The position numbers and the translations under genes were made by a program. Shown here one piece after another: positions 36,350-45,935 of a DNA stretch of 64,000 bases; position 1 is the stretch's first letter; every line of letters starts with the position of its first letter. This stretch comes from Pleurocapsa sp. FMAR1 (GTDB lineage: Bacteria > Cyanobacteriota > Cyanobacteriia > Cyanobacteriales > Xenococcaceae), in the NCBI RefSeq assembly GCF_963665995.1, contig NZ_OY762512.1, positions 4,960,001 to 5,024,000 of the forward strand, given 5' to 3'. The notes beneath the pieces were generated by a model. It was not told the DNA's origin. It did no database searches and saw nothing but the letters and a program-made list of their open reading frames with translations.

Positions 36350-36925
36350 ATGGCAGTAAATCTTAGTAAAGGACAGCGTATATCTTTAGAAAAAGTCGCC
36401 CCAGGCTTAAGCGAAATTTTTGTGGGCTTGGGTTGGGATACTAATATTACCGACACGGGAAATGACTTTGATATTGATGCGTCAGTTTTTTTGGTAAACA
36501 GTAATGAAAAATTAATTTCTGACAATCACTTTATTTTTTATAACAATCTTGCCAGTCCTGATGCAAATAAGTCTGTAGAGCATTTAGGAGATAATCGAAC
36601 AGGTGCAGGTGAAGGAGACGATGAAGTAGTCAAGGTTAAACTCAAGCAAGTTCCTGAAGACATAAATAAAATAGTGATGACCGTTACGATTCACGAAGCG
36701 GAAAAGCGTCAACAGAATTTTGGTCAGGTACAAAATGCTTTTGTAAGAGTCGTAAATGCAGAAAATCAAGAAGAGGTGATACGTTATGACCTCTCAGAAG
36801 ATTTTTCTGTAGAAACTGCCCTGATTATGGCAGAACTTTATCGCAAGGATGGTGAGTGGCGCGTTAATGCTGTAGGTGCTGGTTATCAGGGTGGTTTAGA
36901 AGCATTGCTAAATCGTTATCAATAA
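36350..36925 (+). CDS. terD: TerD-family stress protein (second of three)
   Basis: 191 residues with the same motifs as its upstream neighbour: FDIDASVFLV, GDNRTGAGEGDDE and RKDGEWRVNAVGAGYQGG. The 122-base gap before it contains tandem AACTAATAACTAACAACTAA repeats just before the start. Probably made by tandem duplication and co-expressed. Confidence 0.9.
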   Translation: MAVNLSKGQRISLEKVAPGLSEIFVGLGWDTNITDTGNDFDIDASVFLVNSNEKLISDNHFIFYNNLASPDANKSVEHLGDNRTGAGEGDDEVVKVKLKQVPEDINKIVMTVTIHEAEKRQQNFGQVQNAFVRVVNAENQEEVIRYDLSEDFSVETALIMAELYRKDGEWRVNAVGAGYQGGLEALLNRYQ

Positions 36926-36964
36926 ATAATTGAAAACTTACAACTAACAATTAATAATTAAATA

Positions 36965-37555
36965 ATGGCAATCAATCTTACAAAAGGACAACGTATCTCT
37001 CTTACCAAAGAAGACCCCAGCCTCAAGCAAATGATGTGTGGTCTTGGTTGGGATGTTGCGCCAAAATCTGGCGGTTTTTTTGGAGGGAATAAACAATTCG
37101 ATCTTGATTCTTCGGTTCTTTGTTTAGATACAGACAAGAAGTTGACCGATGTTAAAAATATAGTTTACTTTGGTAATTTAAGACATAGCTCTAGCGCGAT
37201 CGCACATCAGGGAGACAACCTAACTGGTGCAGGGGAAGGAGACGACGAGGTAATTAATATCGATCTACCTTTAGTTCCCGCTAACATTGCTTATTTGGTA
37301 TTTGCCATCAACATCTATAAATGCGAACAGCGCAAGCAAGATTTTAGTATGGTAGATAATGCCTTTGTGCGTTTAGTCAACCGCCAAAGTAATCAAGAAT
37401 TAGCTCGCTATAATCTTTCTGGTTCAGAATATCAAGGCATGACGGGAATGATTCTCGCTGAAGTCTATCGCAAAGACGAAGAGTGGAAAATGGCAGCAGT
37501 GGGCAACGGGTTTAAGGTGTCTACTTTAGCTGATATTGCTAAAATTTATACTTGA
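36965..37555 (+). CDS. TerD-family protein, divergent third member
   Basis: 196 residues. TerD domain with FDLDSSVLCLDTDKK and GDNLTGAGEGDDE. It differs from the first two by an insertion SGGFFGGNKQ near residue 35, an FGNLRHSSSAIAHQ segment replacing NNLSSPDSEKSV, and an IYKCEQRKQDF helix. It resembles the TerX/TerE subgroup, so the array holds two kinds. The gap to the second gene is 39 bases. It converges with the dynamin-like gene. Confidence 0.88.
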   Translation: MAINLTKGQRISLTKEDPSLKQMMCGLGWDVAPKSGGFFGGNKQFDLDSSVLCLDTDKKLTDVKNIVYFGNLRHSSSAIAHQGDNLTGAGEGDDEVINIDLPLVPANIAYLVFAINIYKCEQRKQDFSMVDNAFVRLVNRQSNQELARYNLSGSEYQGMTGMILAEVYRKDEEWKMAAVGNGFKVSTLADIAKIYT

Positions 37556-37634
37556 GTTGGTTAGTGGCGATCGCCCACGATAATTAGAGCGATCGCATTA
37601 TCTTTAGATACTTTTGACTAAGGTTCACAGCAGA

Positions 37635-39251
37635 CTAACTTGTTACAGACACTTGCTCATTACTCTGTGAAAGTTGTTCAACTTCGGTAGTAATCTTCTT
37701 GATTTCTGCTTTGATAGTCTCTACTTCAGTGGCAATTGATTCGCTGGTAGTTATTTTTTGGGCAATCTCTTCCTGCTTCGGTCGAATTACATCAGCAAAC
37801 TGCTGTAAACACTTATTCAACTCTGCTGCCAAGGTATCTTTTAAGGTGTTGGTGTAATTTTCTTGGAGATTACGGTAGGTTTGTTCTAGTTCCGCTTTGA
37901 CCTGCTTGCGCTTGCGAGGTAGAGCATTAAAGCTCATCAAGGCAAATAGACCAGCAACAAAAAATGCCGTTACATCAGCAGAGGCTGCAGTAAACAGAAG
38001 CTGTCCGCCAAACCCTGTCGCAGCAGCAGTGATGCCCAGCCGCCAAACGCTATCTAATCCTTCTTCGGCTGCTTCTTTGATTCTGGCTGCAAATTCATTA
38101 ACCTCTAGCTGACTAGTATTAATCGGCGGTAATGCCAAATCTGCCTCAGATACGGTGATAGCGGTAGATAAATCTTCTTTTGCTTCTCTGACAATACGCT
38201 CTCGATATTTAAGGAAAGTAGATGTGGCTTCTTTGAATATCTCTTGCAGATTTTTATCTAGCTGCACATCTTTAATTGTTTTAGCTAGTCTTTCTTCGAC
38301 AAAATCTTCTTCTTTGGTAATTCTTCTTTTGAGGACGGTCAAAAAGCCAGTATTGCTATCAATTAGTTTGTTCGTCTCTTGAATTAGGTTGGTAAATAAA
38401 TCGTCGATGTTATCGCCAAAGATACCAAATAAAAGATTATACTCTTCTAATCTTTCTTCAATGCGTCGAGAAGTGCGATCAAAAATAACTTTTTCTGACT
38501 GTAATTTAGACTGTATGGACTGATTTTGCTTCTCCAATTGATTTAAATAAACCAGCAATGAATTTTGTGGTCCCTGTAGCTTTAATTTAACTTTTTCTCC
38601 ACCTGCCAAAAATGCCAGTAAAAAGCTTTTTAACTCGTCAATTCCTGCCCCCGTTTGCGCTGAAATAGAAAATATAGGCGGCATTTCGGCTAAAATCTTG
38701 CCCAAGCCTTCGCTGACATATTCACGGATTTGTCTGGCTTGATCATCATTAACTAGATCTGTTTTGTTGATGGCAACAATAATTTTACGCGCCCAAGTTT
38801 GATCGACCAAAGTAAGAAAGTCCTGTTCCGATTTACTTAAAGGGCGTTCAACTGAGGTCACAAACAAGATAATATCTGCCTGCTGTAAATAATTTTCGGT
38901 TAATTCTTGGTGTTGCTCAATAATGGAGTTGGTACCAGGACTATCAATAAATGCCAAGCCACCAAAGCCTTCAGGGTTGTAAGATTCAATTTCTTGGGTA
39001 GTAGGCAAAAAACCAACCTTAGCAATTTCCTGGTTATTAAGCTGATTGAGCAAGCTAGATTTACCTGCGTTAAACTCACCACAGATAAAGATAGAGAAAG
39101 GATTAGCTAGCTGTTTTTTGAGGACTTCGGTGTCGGGATGAAACTCAGGAAAGAGTACTTTTGCCTCCACAAAAAGACCTTCAACCTTTTGAATGGTGTT
39201 TAGGCTGCGATCGAAAAGTTGCTGTTGTTCTCCTGAAAGAGTTAGAGGCAT
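37635..39251 (-). CDS. Dynamin-like GTPase
   Basis: 538 residues. G1 GEFNAGKSS (58-66), switch PTTQ, G3 DSPGT and G4 NKTDL form the GTPase. A long coiled-coil region follows (about 215-370), then a hydrophobic hairpin (about 405-440) that probably inserts in membrane, and a final coiled coil with KKITTEVEQLSQ. This is the bacterial dynamin-like protein layout (Nostoc BDLP), membrane remodelling or protection. Convergent with three terD genes 79 bases away; membrane stress is a plausible shared theme. Confidence 0.87.
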   Translation of the reverse strand: MPLTLSGEQQQLFDRSLNTIQKVEGLFVEAKVLFPEFHPDTEVLKKQLANPFSIFICGEFNAGKSSLLNQLNNQEIAKVGFLPTTQEIESYNPEGFGGLAFIDSPGTNSIIEQHQELTENYLQQADIILFVTSVERPLSKSEQDFLTLVDQTWARKIIVAINKTDLVNDDQARQIREYVSEGLGKILAEMPPIFSISAQTGAGIDELKSFLLAFLAGGEKVKLKLQGPQNSLLVYLNQLEKQNQSIQSKLQSEKVIFDRTSRRIEERLEEYNLLFGIFGDNIDDLFTNLIQETNKLIDSNTGFLTVLKRRITKEEDFVEERLAKTIKDVQLDKNLQEIFKEATSTFLKYRERIVREAKEDLSTAITVSEADLALPPINTSQLEVNEFAARIKEAAEEGLDSVWRLGITAAATGFGGQLLFTAASADVTAFFVAGLFALMSFNALPRKRKQVKAELEQTYRNLQENYTNTLKDTLAAELNKCLQQFADVIRPKQEEIAQKITTSESIATEVETIKAEIKKITTEVEQLSQSNEQVSVTS

Positions 39252-39495
39252 TATATTCTCTTCCTTAATCTTAGATTAGGTACATTCTTCATATTAGTAG
39301 AAGTTTTTGAGTTAATCGACCTCAGACTTTAAGATTAACTAAGATTATGAAGAAAAAATTAAAATACGTCTGCTGTGAATTAAAAAGCCTGCAAATGCTG
39401 AGGTTGAATGTTTTATTAGCGAATTTTGTTACTTGCCTCATAGAAATACAGCGCGATCGCTACTTTCACAAGAGGTCTACTGAAGAAAACTTTAA

Positions 39496-39684
39496 CTGAC
39501 GTTACGCATTTAATCTAACTGCTGTGACAGAGTGACGGGGTGACGGGGTGACGGGGTGACGGGGAGAAGATTTGCTCTTTAACCGAAGGTTCTCCAAGTC
39601 CCCAAGTCCCCAAGTCCCCAAGTCCCCAAGTCTTCAAGTCCCCAAGTCTCCAAGCCTTACAGATCGATGAGTGCGTAACATCAG
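39496..39684. repeat. Terminal-repeat element, family A, copy 3 (189 bp)
   Basis: Same ends as copy 2 and exactly the same length. The flanks ACTTTAA (39489-39495) and ACCTTAA (39685-39691) match at six of seven bases. The interior has four to five GTGACGGG octamers, then a unique middle, then seven or so CCCCAAGT-type octamers and AGATCGATGAGTGCGTAACA. A plus or minus reading frame through it is an artefact. The surrounding 39252-39943 spacer otherwise holds only AT-rich DNA. Confidence 0.75.
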
Positions 39685-39943
39685 ACCTTAATATTAAACA
39701 GCAACAACATCTAGCACCAGCAAAGCTATTGAGTTGGAATAAAAGGCGATTACTCATTATCCTAGTAAAGGAATGATCGAAACTTCAATTTTAAATTACA
39801 CGAAATTAGCATTTTGTGTAACTTTAGATACAGGCTTGAAAATGCCGTAAAGCAGCCACAATTACTCGAAAAGTGAATAACAGGGAATAAAGAGCGAAAT
39901 TACCTATCCTCTCTAATTTATCCTTCATCCTTGGCTATTAATC

Positions 39944-42900
39944 CTAACTTAAATCACTATTAGTTAATGTAATATAACGAACTATGGAGTTCGGATCATT
40001 AATTAATTTTTGTTGGATATCATTCGGAGTATTAGGATTAGTTGCGACTGCATATCTTTCTAACCAATAAAGCGATCGCGATTTTTTAACTAATATTTTA
40101 GCTGGTATTTGAGGCTGTAATAAAGTAAGTAGTCGAGCAATATTTGGTTGGGAGTTTTTACTATATAAAGCCAGTACTTCTGATAAGCCTTGGGGATATT
40201 TTTTAAGATAGTTTTCGATTGCTATTTTGCGTACTCTTTTATCGCTATCCTTAATTAATTTAGCTAGTAAAACAAGCGAGATATTTTGATGGTTGGCTAC
40301 AGTCGATCTGATTATGTAGTCTTTATTATTAGAAAGGCAATTGAGTATATTTTCTGAAGCATTATTATGAGATGCAATCGCTTGCAACGTTTTGGCGTGA
40401 TTGATGTTAGTTTTATATTGTTGAATTCTGATAGTTTTGATTTGCTTTATAACCTCAGATACTTCATCTTTATTTGTTAGTAATGTTAGTAACTGCTCTA
40501 AAATATGCTGGGTAGCGTTGAGATTATTTGCTAAAGAGCTTATTATCGGAAGAGTCTGCAAACAGCGATATCTTAAATTATCACAATCTTCAGTTAGATA
40601 AGATATTTTGTTAGTAGTAATTTGTTCTAAAGCAGAAATGGGAGTATTGATATTACTAGCAACAGCAGCACTAACATAATGCCAATCTGTATTTGCTAGC
40701 TGCGCTAGCTCTTTTGCTGAAGTAGAATAACAAGCATTGTAATAAGCTTCTTTTACTTCTTCAATTAAAGAGGTTGGTATATTGGAATTTTCTCTTACTG
40801 TTTGACGTATTATATTATTAATATCTCCTATAAGCTCGGATAAAACATCTAAAGAAATATTAGGATGTTTTGCTACTTCTTTGCGCACTTCGCCACTAGG
40901 ATTAAAGGCTAAATTTTTTAAAACGCTTTGAGGAGTATGGGGATTATCGTAAATAGTCGTTCTTTTACTTCTATCGTTTTTATCTCGTGCTATTTTTTTT
41001 GCAATTTGTGGAGGTAGATTAGGATTTTGCAATAAATACCAATATAAATTAGAGTCTGTAGATAGCTGTTTTAAAATATTAATGGGAGTTCTAGGGTTTT
41101 GCGCTACACTCCCTCTAATCTGCTCACCTTTGTCTTCTCGTGCAAAGTATTCTAGAAAGTGTAAAGGTAAATTAGGATTTTCTACTAAAGCGATCGCTAA
41201 TTCTACGGCTATTTGACGACCTTGTATAATTGGAACATGATTAGCTTGTATCCATTTGTTTTTTTTGTCTTCAGTCATCCCAGCTAATTTTTCTAGCAAA
41301 TAAACGGGAGTGTTGGGGTTTTTAGCTATGGAGACGGGTACAGAATCATTAGTAATACCTTCTTGAGTGGAATAGTTAATTAATTCCTCTAACATTTCTA
41401 CGGTAGTGTTAGGATTTACCGCAATTCCATCCCAAGCACCTGAGTAACCATATCCCATAATATTTTTGAGAATACTAACAGGTGTTTTCGGATTTTTCGT
41501 TACACCCCTTTGTACTAACGCATATTGACTAGTACTCAATTCCTCTAAAATACTCAAAGGCATATTAGGTTGTTGTGCTATTTCTTCTAGAGCATACATT
41601 CCACAATTCTTTATTTCTTCTGACAGTTGCTCTAAAATGTGTTCGGGCGTATTGGAGTTTTTAATTACAGCTATATAAATAGCCCGAATAGTTTTTGTTG
41701 CTAAATACTCTAAAGTAGAGATAGACGTATTAGGATGAGCAGCAATTTCTTGTAGGATTTTACTATCCGACACCTTAGCTATTTGTTCTAAAATATTAGC
41801 TGAAATATCAGGTTTTCTTACTATTTTTTGTAGAGTAGATGTATCGAGATTAATAATTTCTGTTGATAATTGCTCTAAAATATTTTTGGGAGTATTAGGA
41901 TTGCCAAGAAGATTAATAAAAATATTGCGATCGCCTTCAGTAGCCAAATCTTCTAAGATACGAACTGGTGTATTGGGATTACCAGCGATCGCACTCATGA
42001 TTTTAGTATTTGGAATTGTTGCCAAATCTTCCACAATATTTACGGGCGTGTTCGAGTTTTTGGCAATATTTTCTAGTTGAAAAATAGCAAGGTTGCGAGT
42101 TTTACTATTTTTATCTTTGGCTAAAATTAATAGTTTTTCTGTCGGAATATCTAAGTTAACGATCGCAGAATTAGATTGCTTGAGTAAATTTAGTTTTTCT
42201 TTGATTTTTTGTGGAGTGTTAGGATTTTGGATCAGTGCTTCTTGTACTTCGGGATTATCTTTTGTTGCTAAAATCTCCAATGTACTGATGGGAGTATTAG
42301 GATTAGCTGCAACCGCACTTAAAACATTATATTGATAATAATCAGAGCGTTGTGATAAATGTTTTAGCAGATCACTAGGAGTATAGGAATTTTTAGCAAT
42401 AAATAAACAGATATATTCATCAGTATCTCTAGCTAATTGTTTGAGAATATCTATTGGAATATTAGATGCAGATACAGCAAGATCGACTTCATAAATAGAA
42501 TTATTTTCTTGCACTAATCTTTCTATAATAGATTCGGGTATTAAGCCTAATTGAGCTATATTTCTACGAACATCGAAATCGGTAGATCGAATTAAATTGA
42601 TAATTTCTTTTTCGACAATATTCTCCCAGTCTTTAGGAATTTTATCGTCATAATTAATATGCAAGCTAGCAGCCTGAGATATTTTGCAATTGTTATGTCG
42701 AACTAATTTATCTAAAATACTTTTAGGGGTATGGGGATGATTAGCTACAGCTAGTAAGACTTTATTATTCGATCGCGTTGCAGCAATTTCTAATGCTTCT
42801 GGGGATAAGTCATCTCCGCGAAACAAACTAGTGAATATATCTTTAATCTTGTCTTCTGTGTCATCTTCCGTGAGGTTATTTTGTTCTAAATTATTAACCG

Positions 42901-45613
42901 CAGCATCCCTAACTATTTGATTACCATCGCGGGTTAGTTGTTCTACAATTTGACGAGGAGTATTACTATTTTGGGCGATCGCATATCTTTCTAACCAAAT
43001 ATGAGAAGCATTATTTTTAATTAAAAACTGTTTGGGTGTTAGGGGATGGAAGAAAGCTATTAAACGACTCCAAGTAGGTGTAGAATGTCGGGCGTATTTG
43101 GTTAAATATATCGATGCAGTTTTAATATCGCGATCTAATAAGCTTTTAATTGCCAGTTTTCTCAGGCGAGAAGTTTTATCTGCTGCTAATTCTTCTAATC
43201 TCTCAATTGGGAAACTAGGATTATTGATCGCAACTTTAACTACCTTTGTCTCTTCATCCCTTAATAAATTATCTAATAAAGCAACGGGAGTATTAATATT
43301 ACTAGCAACAGCAACCCTAATTGCGATCGCATTTTCTTCTAAAAGCTGTTCTAAAATATTTGGAGAAGTATTTTTATGGGAAGCAACAGCAAGTTTAATT
43401 ACTAACCACTGACTGTCAACCAAACTATCTATAGTAGCTGTATCGCTATCAGGGTTATTAACTAAATTCCACTGATAAATAAAATCTGTAACTACTGGAT
43501 CGTTTCTTTGTATCAGGCGATCAACTGCAAGATTGCGAATGCAACCATTATTATCTTGAATTAGTATTTCTAAAGCCTTCAAAGAGACGTTATGATTTTT
43601 AGCAACTAGTTCTTTTACCTGCCAATATTGGCTAGTTGCTAATTGCTCTAATATATGTGCTGAAAGATTTTTCAATCTTGCTAAAGTGGCTTGTATTTCT
43701 AATTTATCTATTTCTGCCAATAAAGAAAGTAACTCTTCAGTACAGTAAAACTCTGTAAGTAGTTTTTGAGCTATCTGATAGCTTGATTCATTGTTTAAAT
43801 TAGTTATATCTTCTTTAACAACTCTTTCTAAAATATCTAGAGAAATATTAGGATTACAGATTACAGCATTTTTTACTTGCTGTAACTCGTCAACAGCTAA
43901 AATGTTTAAAATCTCTTCATTGCTATTAATATTTCTCCCAACATTAATACGTACTTGTGTAGATTTATCTGTGGCCAATTGTTTTAAAATACTTATAGGT
44001 ATAAAAGATTGGCAAGCTACCCGACTTCGAGCGTAGTCATCTTCACTACCAGCTAATTTTTGAAGAATTTCAACTGGAGTATTTTCGTTCAAAACATAAA
44101 GACGATAACTCCAATTATTACGGCTAATATTTTGAACTACATCATCTAACTTTTCTATCTTCAGACTATTCAAATAAGAATTATATACAACTCCCATTTC
44201 TGTAGATAAAATTCTCATTCTATAAATACCGTCAGGTGCATTTTTGCGATGGGGAATTATATTATTAGCAATGATAATATCTGAGTTTTTGTTGGCTGCT
44301 TCGGAAGTATCTTCTAAACGTCTCTCTGCAACATCTCTAATTTCAGCATCTTTATCTTTAAGTAACTCATGTAAAATATTTTCGGAAGTACTAAAATTTT
44401 GCGCCACAGCCCAACGTACTTCCCAATAACTATCTTTAACTAACTCTTGCAAAGTATCGATGGAAGTCTTCAAATTAAAAGCAATAGCTAACCTTAACTG
44501 CCATTCCGAAGCCTTAGCAAAACTAGCCAAAATGTCTTCAGGAGTTTTACTATTTCGCGCTATCTGCAAGCGAATTTCTAAATCCTTACTTGTTGCTAAC
44601 TCTCTTAAATTCTCTACGTCAATATCTAATTTATTGACTGCTTGATGTTGGCGATAATGTTCTTGAATAGTATCAATTGATGTTCTAGGATGACTTAGGG
44701 CTAATAACCTCACCTCCTCCGATTCATAGCCTATTAACTGTTCCAAAATATGACTTGGTGTATTGGGATGTTGAACAGCAAGCTTATAAAAATTATCGCG
44801 ATCGCATTTATCTTCTAGATCTATGTACTGGCATAATTGAGCTAAAACTTCGGAAGAAGTATCATTATTATTCGCCAATTTAAATTTAGTATCTGTATGA
44901 AAAATAGGAAGAATCCAATCTGGGACTATATCCAAAAATAGTAGTTGTTTTAGTAACTCTCTCTCTCCATAACTATATTCATATCTATCTTTTTCTATAT
45001 CTGCAACAACAACAGCATTAAATAATATCTCTTCTAGGGATTTATTATTTTTATCTCGCCCATTAATATGAAGTTTCACCCCTTCCACCACTTCGGGAAA
45101 CTTACTTTTACTCAGCTTTTCTAAAACAGCGGTAGGAATATTCTCGTGTCTCAAAATTGCCAACAAAGCTTTTTTATCTTGACTCCCTGCCACCCATTCC
45201 AAAAAACAAATAGGTAGTCGATCTTGTTTCAATAAATGTAATAAAGACCTAGAAGAAAGCTGTAATAAAAAATTAGGATTATGTTTAATCGAATCTACAA
45301 ATCCACTATTATTCAATACCGTCTGGGGGAACTGCCTAATTAATTTTAATAATATCTGGAACGGCGTATTAAAATTACTGGCAATATTCCGACGAGTAAT
45401 ATAATCTCCCGTTACAACCAAATCCCTCAACAAATTCCCATCTATACTAGGATTAGTCGCCACAACTCTAGCTAATTCAATACTTTCCGATGCTAAGGCA
45501 CGTAAAGTCTCAATTGACGTATCTACTTCTCTAGCTTGTTGCGAGGGATTATTCATCTGTACACTCGAAATTAACAATAAAACTATTGTACTAATGTATT
45601 TATCAAATCGCAT
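39944..45613 (-). CDS. Giant LRV-repeat (leucine-rich repeat variant) protein
   Basis: 1889 residues built almost wholly of about 24-residue helical units of the pattern NPNTPVSILEELA...VRxAVA, the LRV solenoid; more than 60 units are visible. A non-repeat module (TKYARHSTP...SRLIAFFHPLTPKQ...HIWLERYAIA) occurs at about 835-885 and a second version (SRSLYWLERYAVATNPNTP) at about 1810-1855, close to the C-terminus. Known LRV proteins are mostly under 1000 residues, so this looks like a fused pair. No N-terminal iron-sulphur cysteine cluster as in the Azotobacter prototype. An alternative start at 45556 would remove a short hydrophobic stretch. Function unknown; a binding scaffold is likely. 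Confidence 0.85.
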   Translation of the reverse strand: MRFDKYISTIVLLLISSVQMNNPSQQAREVDTSIETLRALASESIELARVVATNPSIDGNLLRDLVVTGDYITRRNIASNFNTPFQILLKLIRQFPQTVLNNSGFVDSIKHNPNFLLQLSSRSLLHLLKQDRLPICFLEWVAGSQDKKALLAILRHENIPTAVLEKLSKSKFPEVVEGVKLHINGRDKNNKSLEEILFNAVVVADIEKDRYEYSYGERELLKQLLFLDIVPDWILPIFHTDTKFKLANNNDTSSEVLAQLCQYIDLEDKCDRDNFYKLAVQHPNTPSHILEQLIGYESEEVRLLALSHPRTSIDTIQEHYRQHQAVNKLDIDVENLRELATSKDLEIRLQIARNSKTPEDILASFAKASEWQLRLAIAFNLKTSIDTLQELVKDSYWEVRWAVAQNFSTSENILHELLKDKDAEIRDVAERRLEDTSEAANKNSDIIIANNIIPHRKNAPDGIYRMRILSTEMGVVYNSYLNSLKIEKLDDVVQNISRNNWSYRLYVLNENTPVEILQKLAGSEDDYARSRVACQSFIPISILKQLATDKSTQVRINVGRNINSNEEILNILAVDELQQVKNAVICNPNISLDILERVVKEDITNLNNESSYQIAQKLLTEFYCTEELLSLLAEIDKLEIQATLARLKNLSAHILEQLATSQYWQVKELVAKNHNVSLKALEILIQDNNGCIRNLAVDRLIQRNDPVVTDFIYQWNLVNNPDSDTATIDSLVDSQWLVIKLAVASHKNTSPNILEQLLEENAIAIRVAVASNINTPVALLDNLLRDEETKVVKVAINNPSFPIERLEELAADKTSRLRKLAIKSLLDRDIKTASIYLTKYARHSTPTWSRLIAFFHPLTPKQFLIKNNASHIWLERYAIAQNSNTPRQIVEQLTRDGNQIVRDAAVNNLEQNNLTEDDTEDKIKDIFTSLFRGDDLSPEALEIAATRSNNKVLLAVANHPHTPKSILDKLVRHNNCKISQAASLHINYDDKIPKDWENIVEKEIINLIRSTDFDVRRNIAQLGLIPESIIERLVQENNSIYEVDLAVSASNIPIDILKQLARDTDEYICLFIAKNSYTPSDLLKHLSQRSDYYQYNVLSAVAANPNTPISTLEILATKDNPEVQEALIQNPNTPQKIKEKLNLLKQSNSAIVNLDIPTEKLLILAKDKNSKTRNLAIFQLENIAKNSNTPVNIVEDLATIPNTKIMSAIAGNPNTPVRILEDLATEGDRNIFINLLGNPNTPKNILEQLSTEIINLDTSTLQKIVRKPDISANILEQIAKVSDSKILQEIAAHPNTSISTLEYLATKTIRAIYIAVIKNSNTPEHILEQLSEEIKNCGMYALEEIAQQPNMPLSILEELSTSQYALVQRGVTKNPKTPVSILKNIMGYGYSGAWDGIAVNPNTTVEMLEELINYSTQEGITNDSVPVSIAKNPNTPVYLLEKLAGMTEDKKNKWIQANHVPIIQGRQIAVELAIALVENPNLPLHFLEYFAREDKGEQIRGSVAQNPRTPINILKQLSTDSNLYWYLLQNPNLPPQIAKKIARDKNDRSKRTTIYDNPHTPQSVLKNLAFNPSGEVRKEVAKHPNISLDVLSELIGDINNIIRQTVRENSNIPTSLIEEVKEAYYNACYSTSAKELAQLANTDWHYVSAAVASNINTPISALEQITTNKISYLTEDCDNLRYRCLQTLPIISSLANNLNATQHILEQLLTLLTNKDEVSEVIKQIKTIRIQQYKTNINHAKTLQAIASHNNASENILNCLSNNKDYIIRSTVANHQNISLVLLAKLIKDSDKRVRKIAIENYLKKYPQGLSEVLALYSKNSQPNIARLLTLLQPQIPAKILVKKSRSLYWLERYAVATNPNTPNDIQQKLINDPNSIVRYITLTNSDLS

Positions 45614-45935
45614 TCATAGAGGGAAGGTTAAACTAAGCAACATTTTTTAGGTAGAAGTGTTACATTTGTCATTCTAGGTATTTGCTATTTTTAAGATAGT
45701 TCAGTAAAACGTCCGATAAAATAAATCTTGCCTGACAACTACTAAATCAGATTGATCGCATTAATAAACAGGGACTGTCTAACAAACGATTTAAGAGTCT
45801 GTTTTGAGCCATCAAATTCTTTAATGTTCGTAGAGAAAATTAAAATTATTGCTGCATTTCCATCTTATGTGTCAACCAACAGCAAAAAACCAATAAACTT
45901 AAACAAAATAATATATATCAGGCGTAGAATATAAC
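45614..45935. other. Spacer upstream of the oxoprolinase-type gene
   Basis: About 320 AT-rich bases between divergent genes. A 60-codon frame starting with TTG has no recognisable composition and is not annotated. Nothing else is seen. Confidence 0.4.

Noticed and set aside
39515-39757. Minus-strand frame of 80 codons with GDLGTWGLG-like repeats
   Set aside because: It is a translation of the octamer repeats in element copy 3.
41886-44645. Several plus-strand frames within the LRV gene
   Set aside because: They are shadows of the repetitive coding sequence on the other strand.
45752-45934. 60-codon plus-strand frame from a TTG
   Set aside because: No ribosome-binding site or recognisable composition; AT-rich spacer.
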